Source: Woeseiaceae bacterium (GTDB taxonomy: Bacteria > Pseudomonadota > Gammaproteobacteria > Steroidobacterales > Woeseiaceae). Taken from it: a stretch of 64,000 nucleotides of DNA. Location: the NCBI GenBank assembly GCA_021773135.1, contig JAJFKP010000036.1:112372-176371 (forward strand). The letters are read 5' to 3'. A program made the position numbers and the translations under genes. The notes beneath the pieces were generated by a model that saw only the letters and a list, made by a program, of their open reading frames with translations, had not been told where the DNA came from and did not search any database. Shown piece after piece: positions 60,415 to 64,000 of this stretch; position 1 is the stretch's first letter; every line of letters starts with the position of its first letter.

Positions 60415-61455
60415 ATGGCCGTCGACGTTGCCCAATTGTTGTCATTTACGGTAAAGAACAACGCATCTGATCTTCACCTGTCCGGCGGTGTGCCGCCCAT
60501 GATCCGCGTTGATGGCGACATCAAGCGCATCAATATGCCGGCGCTGACCCACAAAGACGTCAATAGCATGGTGTACGACATCATGAATGACAAGCAGCGG
60601 AAAGATTACGAAGAATTTCTCGAAACAGACTTTTCATTCGAGATCCCGAAACTGGCGCGTTTCCGCGTCAACGCGTTTAATCAGAACCGCGGCTCGGCAG
60701 CGGTTTTCAGAACCATTCCTTCAGAGATTCTGTCGCTGGATGACCTGGGCGCGCCCGGGATATTCAAGGACGTGTCGATGCATCCGCGCGGCATTGTGCT
60801 GGTCACGGGACCGACCGGAAGCGGCAAGTCGACGACACTTGCCGCGATGGTTGACTACATTAACGACAACAAGCCGGATCATATTCTCACCATTGAGGAT
60901 CCGATCGAGTTCGTGCATGAGAGCAAGAAGTCGCTGATCAATCAGCGCGAGGTGCATCGCGACACGCTCGGATTCAACGAGGCGCTGCGTTCGGCGCTGC
61001 GTGAGGATCCGGACGTTATCCTGGTCGGTGAGTTACGTGACCTAGAGACCATTCGGTTGGCGTTGACGGGTGCTGAAACCGGTCACCTCGTTTTCGGCAC
61101 ACTGCATACCAGCTCGGCGGCCAAAACTATCGACCGTATTGTTGATGTATTCCCGGCAGCCGAAAAAGAGATGGTCCGCGCTATGTTGTCCGAATCATTG
61201 CGAGCGGTCATTTCACAAACCTTGCTGAAGAAGATCGGTGGCGGCCGTATCGCCGCGCACGAAATTATGATTGGCACGCCAGCGATTCGAAACCTGATCC
61301 GGGAAGGCAAGATCGCCCAGATGTATTCGGCCATCCAGACAGGACAGGGATCAGGTATGCAGACGCTGGATCAGAATCTTGCCGAGCTGATGCAGAAAGG
61401 CCTGATCAACAAGGAAGAAGCGCGCTTCCGCGCAGTTATGAAAGAGAATTTCTAA
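60415..61455 (+). CDS. pilT: Type IV pilus retraction ATPase PilT
   Basis: 346 residues. Walker A GPTGSGKSTTLAAM near 130, Asp box TIEDPIEFVH, Walker B PDVILVGELRDLETI near 203, His box TGHLVFGTLHTSSAAKTIDRI, and the C-terminal AIRNLIREGK that marks true PilT are all present. It drives pilus depolymerisation at the inner membrane, giving twitching motility and DNA uptake. GAGGGAGAAGC precedes the ATG. It is followed by pilU. Confidence 0.97.
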   Translation: MAVDVAQLLSFTVKNNASDLHLSGGVPPMIRVDGDIKRINMPALTHKDVNSMVYDIMNDKQRKDYEEFLETDFSFEIPKLARFRVNAFNQNRGSAAVFRTIPSEILSLDDLGAPGIFKDVSMHPRGIVLVTGPTGSGKSTTLAAMVDYINDNKPDHILTIEDPIEFVHESKKSLINQREVHRDTLGFNEALRSALREDPDVILVGELRDLETIRLALTGAETGHLVFGTLHTSSAAKTIDRIVDVFPAAEKEMVRAMLSESLRAVISQTLLKKIGGGRIAAHEIMIGTPAIRNLIREGKIAQMYSAIQTGQGSGMQTLDQNLAELMQKGLINKEEARFRAVMKENF

Positions 61456-61496
61456 GGCGACCGGCAATTTTGTCTGCCTGACAGGAGAAGAGGTTA

Positions 61497-62654
61497 ATGG
61501 AACGCGAACAAGCAGTGCGACTGACGCAAAACCTGCTTAAGAAGATGGTCGAAAAGGAAGGGTCTGATCTTTTCCTGACGACCGGTTTTCCTCCGGCGAT
61601 TAAAGTCGACGGCACGATTCACAAGGCGACTGACACGCCACTTTCACCCGACCAGTCAGCCATGATGGTGCGTTCCATCATGAATGACAAACAGGTCAAG
61701 GAATTCGATGCGACCAAGGAATGCAACTTCGCCATTTCGCCACAGGGCATCGGTCGTTTTAGGGTCAGCGCGTTTATACAGCAGGGCATGGTTGGCGCCG
61801 TGCTGCGCACAATAACGACAGAAATACCCACACTTGAATCGCTCGAACTGCCACCTATCCTGAAGGACGTGGTCATGAACAAGCGCGGCTTGTGCATCGT
61901 CGTAGGTGGAACCGGGTCGGGCAAATCGACCACGATGGCCGCCATGATTGGACACCGCAATGAAAACTCTCGCGGTCACATCGTTTCGATAGAAGATCCG
62001 GTCGAATATGTCCATCCACACAATGGTTGCGTTATCACGCAGCGGGAAGTCGGCGTTGATACGGATTCCTGGCATGCGGCGCTCAAGAATACGCTACGGC
62101 AGGCGCCAGACGTCATCCTGATTGGCGAGATTCGCGATCGCGAGACGATGGAATACGGTATCCAGTTCGCTGAAACAGGCCATCTCTGCCTTGCAACACT
62201 GCATGCCAACAGTGCCAACCAGGCGCTCGATAGAATTATCAACTTTTTCCCGGAAGAGCGTCGACAGCAGCTCCTGATGGACCTGTCACTTAACACCAAA
62301 GCGTTTATTTCGCAGCGGCTTATTCCGCGAGAGACGGGAATCGGGCGGATTGCGGCGATGGAAATCATGCTCAATTCGCCGCTGATCGCCGACCTGATAT
62401 TCAAAGGTGAGGTCGGTCAGATCAAGGAAATCATGTCCAAGTCAACGCGCCTCGGCATGCAGACTTTCGACCAGGCGCTCTTTACGCTGTACGAGGACAG
62501 CGCGATCTCTTATGAAGAAGCGATGCGCAATGCAGACTCCAAGAACGAGCTCCGGTTGCGCGTCAAGCTTGAGAGCAAACGCGACTCATCGCTTGCCGAT
62601 CAGCAGTCGGAAAGCCTCAATATCATGGAAGAAGATACGGCCAGTACCTTCTAG
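61497..62654 (+). CDS. pilU: PilT-dependent retraction ATPase PilU
   Basis: 385 residues. GGTGSGKSTTMAAM (Walker A), SIEDPVEYVHPHNG (Asp box), PDVILIGEIRDRETM (Walker B) and TGHLCLATLHANSANQALDRI (His box) are intact. A C-terminal tail longer than PilT and the lack of AIRNL are PilU features. It boosts retraction force together with PilT. AGGAGAAGAGG precedes the ATG; the gap to pilT is 41 bases, so an operon is likely. Confidence 0.93.
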   Translation: MEREQAVRLTQNLLKKMVEKEGSDLFLTTGFPPAIKVDGTIHKATDTPLSPDQSAMMVRSIMNDKQVKEFDATKECNFAISPQGIGRFRVSAFIQQGMVGAVLRTITTEIPTLESLELPPILKDVVMNKRGLCIVVGGTGSGKSTTMAAMIGHRNENSRGHIVSIEDPVEYVHPHNGCVITQREVGVDTDSWHAALKNTLRQAPDVILIGEIRDRETMEYGIQFAETGHLCLATLHANSANQALDRIINFFPEERRQQLLMDLSLNTKAFISQRLIPRETGIGRIAAMEIMLNSPLIADLIFKGEVGQIKEIMSKSTRLGMQTFDQALFTLYEDSAISYEEAMRNADSKNELRLRVKLESKRDSSLADQQSESLNIMEEDTASTF

Positions 62655-62678
62655 CCGTCATACGGACTTTGTAATTCA

Positions 62679-63737
62679 ATGAATGTAAAACCGCTTTTCA
62701 AACTGATGGTGGAGAAAAAGGCCTCTGACCTTTTCTTCGCTCCGTTCGCGCCCGCCAAAATCAAGATCGACGGCAAGATCATGCCCGTCAATAAGCTCGA
62801 AATGACCCCCAAAATGGTCAAGCAAGCGGCAATCGAACTTATGGACGAAGAGCAGCTGGATACCTTCACTCGTGAACTGGAGATTGACTTCGCAATCTCC
62901 GAACCGGGGCTGGGCCGATTTCGTGTCAACGTGTTTCATCAACGCAGCAACGTTTCCATGGTGCTGCGCTATATCACGGCAGAATTGCCGTCGCTGGACG
63001 AGCTCGGCATGCCCGTGCAGATGAAAGAACTGGTCATGCTGCGGCGTGGTTTGATACTGATGGTGGGCGCAACTGGCAGCGGAAAGTCGACGACGCTTGC
63101 GGCGATGCTCAACCACCGCAATGAAAAAACTTCGTCACACATCATCACTGTCGAGGATCCCATCGAGTTCCTGCACCCGAACAAACAGTCGATCGTCAAT
63201 CAACGTGAAGTCGGGCTGGATACCAAGTCATATGGCCGTGCGTTGAAAAGCGCCATGCGCGCGGCACCTGACGTGCTGCAGATCGGCGAAATCAGGGACC
63301 GGGAATCCATGCAGTCCGCGATTGACATGGCGGGAACAGGGCATCTTGTGCTCGCAACACTGCATTCGAACAACGCTCCGGAAACACTCGACCGCATTAT
63401 CAACATGTTCCCGCAGGAGCAGCACTCGCAGGTGTTCATGGATCTCGGCCACTATCTGCGCGCGATTCTTTCCCAGCGCCTGGTGAGGTCGCGAACCGGC
63501 AAGCGAGTGGCCGCCGTTGAGCTCATGATCAACACACCGCACATCAAGGACCTGATCCTCAAGGGCGAAATTTCGGAAGTCAAAGACGCGCACAAGGAAT
63601 CCGGCGAAAAAGGTATGCAGAACTTTGACGAGGCGTTGCTTGAACTCTACAAGAACGGCACGATCACGCTCGAAGAGGCGATGTCGCATGCTGATTCGCG
63701 GTCCAACCTAGAAGCCAAAGTCAACTTCGGCAGCTGA
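62679..63737 (+). CDS. Third PilT/PilU-family ATPase
   Basis: 352 residues. It has Walker A GATGSGKSTTLAAM, Asp box TVEDPIEFLHPNKQSI, Walker B PDVLQIGEIRDRESM and His box TGHLVLATLHSNNAPETLDRI. It is closer to PilU than PilT by these boxes (EIRDRE, ATLH) and lacks AIRNL. The Walker B reads LQIGE rather than LVGE/LIGE. It starts 24 bases after pilU. No good ribosome-binding site is visible. It may form mixed rings with PilT/PilU or serve a different pilus. The stop codon lies inside the left arm of a repeat array. Confidence 0.9.
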   Translation: MNVKPLFKLMVEKKASDLFFAPFAPAKIKIDGKIMPVNKLEMTPKMVKQAAIELMDEEQLDTFTRELEIDFAISEPGLGRFRVNVFHQRSNVSMVLRYITAELPSLDELGMPVQMKELVMLRRGLILMVGATGSGKSTTLAAMLNHRNEKTSSHIITVEDPIEFLHPNKQSIVNQREVGLDTKSYGRALKSAMRAAPDVLQIGEIRDRESMQSAIDMAGTGHLVLATLHSNNAPETLDRIINMFPQEQHSQVFMDLGHYLRAILSQRLVRSRTGKRVAAVELMINTPHIKDLILKGEISEVKDAHKESGEKGMQNFDEALLELYKNGTITLEEAMSHADSRSNLEAKVNFGS

Positions 63738-64000
63738 GAGCGTTTAAGCGGGCGCCATACGGCGTTGCGCACCGCCTCAAAATGCTCATGTATTTCATAT
63801 ACACTCCGCTTTTTCGGCGCTGCGCGCCTTGCCTGGCACCCGCTTAAACGCTCTCAGCACGACGCTCACCAGGCGCCATACGGCGTTGCGCACCGCCTCA
63901 AAATGCTCATGTATTTCATATACACTCCGCTTTTTCGGCGCTGCGCGCCTTGCCTGGCACCCGCTTAAACGCTCTCAGCACGACGCTCACCAGGCGCCAT
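63736..64000. repeat. 121-base tandem repeat array running off the window end
   Basis: Units beginning GGCGCCATACGGCGTTGCG start at 63751, 63872 and 63993, exactly 121 bases apart. Copies one and two look identical through TCATGTATTTCATATACACT and CCTGGCACCCGCTTAAACG. The left edge at 63736-63752 (GAGAGCGTTTAAGCGGG) is the reverse complement of 63839-63855, a 17-base inverted repeat. Each unit can fold into a long stem with the loop TGTATTTCATATACA. 121 is not a multiple of three, so a coding repeat is unlikely. Confidence 0.85.

Noticed and set aside
60329..60445. N-terminal extension of YggS to 60445
   Set aside because: It would overlap pilT, lacks homology, and a better start with GGAG exists at 60328.
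63765..63968. 67-codon open frame inside the 121-base repeat
   Set aside because: It spans two repeat units whose period is not a multiple of three, so it is a repeat artefact rather than a gene.

Overview
The window is chromosomal DNA of a free-living Gram-negative bacterium, most likely a gammaproteobacterium. This is inferred from gene content: the KdkA/LpxL/heptosyltransferase LPS genes, the retraction ATPases pilT and pilU next to yggS-proC-yggT, CysB, GlnE, PpnN, a DUF4426 lipoprotein, HtpG with a sigma-32-type promoter, and many lipoproteins and outer-envelope proteins. Genes are dense on both strands. I saw no rRNA, tRNA, insertion sequence, prophage or CRISPR array. The species cannot be fixed from the sequence.

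Layout. 1-12.6 kb: start of mtnA (cut by the edge), an Omp85-type outer-membrane barrel, folD, a TPMT-type methyltransferase, a cupin/DUF6265 pair, an unusual class I aminotransferase, a beta-lactamase-fold lipoprotein, then many small minus-strand genes of modest or unknown function (NTF2-like, RidA, GFA/CENP-V, DUF4177-like lipoprotein, a 306-residue orphan, a decayed GNAT). 12.3-27.5 kb: a parvulin PPIase, a two-subunit Tat-exported molybdenum hydroxylase, an acyltransferase, a GIY-YIG protein, a metallo-hydrolase/DUF819 pair, a NERD protein, an ABC ATPase, a MATE pump, a Kef-type antiporter, a dienelactone-hydrolase-like lipoprotein and a PGPGW membrane protein. 27.5-40.2 kb: a PAS-PAS-sigma-54 activator behind three palindromic sites, PBP4-type DacB, an SH3/coiled-coil membrane protein, divergent cysB/cysK, a GGDEF-EAL protein, glnE and a zinc-finger protein. 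40.2-49.3 kb: an AT-rich gap, LPS genes (heptosyltransferase, kdkA, lpxL), a LysM lytic transglycosylase, an L,D-transpeptidase, ppnN and three small genes, two of them behind a good CRP site. 49.3-64 kb: htpG, msrB, an FKBP lipoprotein, OmpA-like and coiled-coil/HhH proteins, rocD, an alpha/beta hydrolase, an HU-like protein, DUF4426, yggT-proC-yggS, and three tandem PilT-family ATPases running into a repeat array.

How the genes fit together. The strongest themes are envelope construction (LPS core phosphorylation and acylation, peptidoglycan remodelling, outer-membrane proteins), protein repair and folding (MsrB, FKBP, parvulin, HtpG), nitrogen/sulfur/proline metabolism (GlnE, CysB/CysK, RocD, ProC) and type IV pilus retraction.

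The least explained parts are mostly non-coding. They are a 121-bp tandem array starting on the stop codon of the third pilus ATPase gene, a degenerate 100-bp tandem repeat beside the HU-like gene, a three-way-junction structure at 27.5 kb, the triple palindrome in front of the sigma-54 activator, and a structured 586-bp gap upstream of the MATE gene. No complete novel defence or mobile system could be supported.
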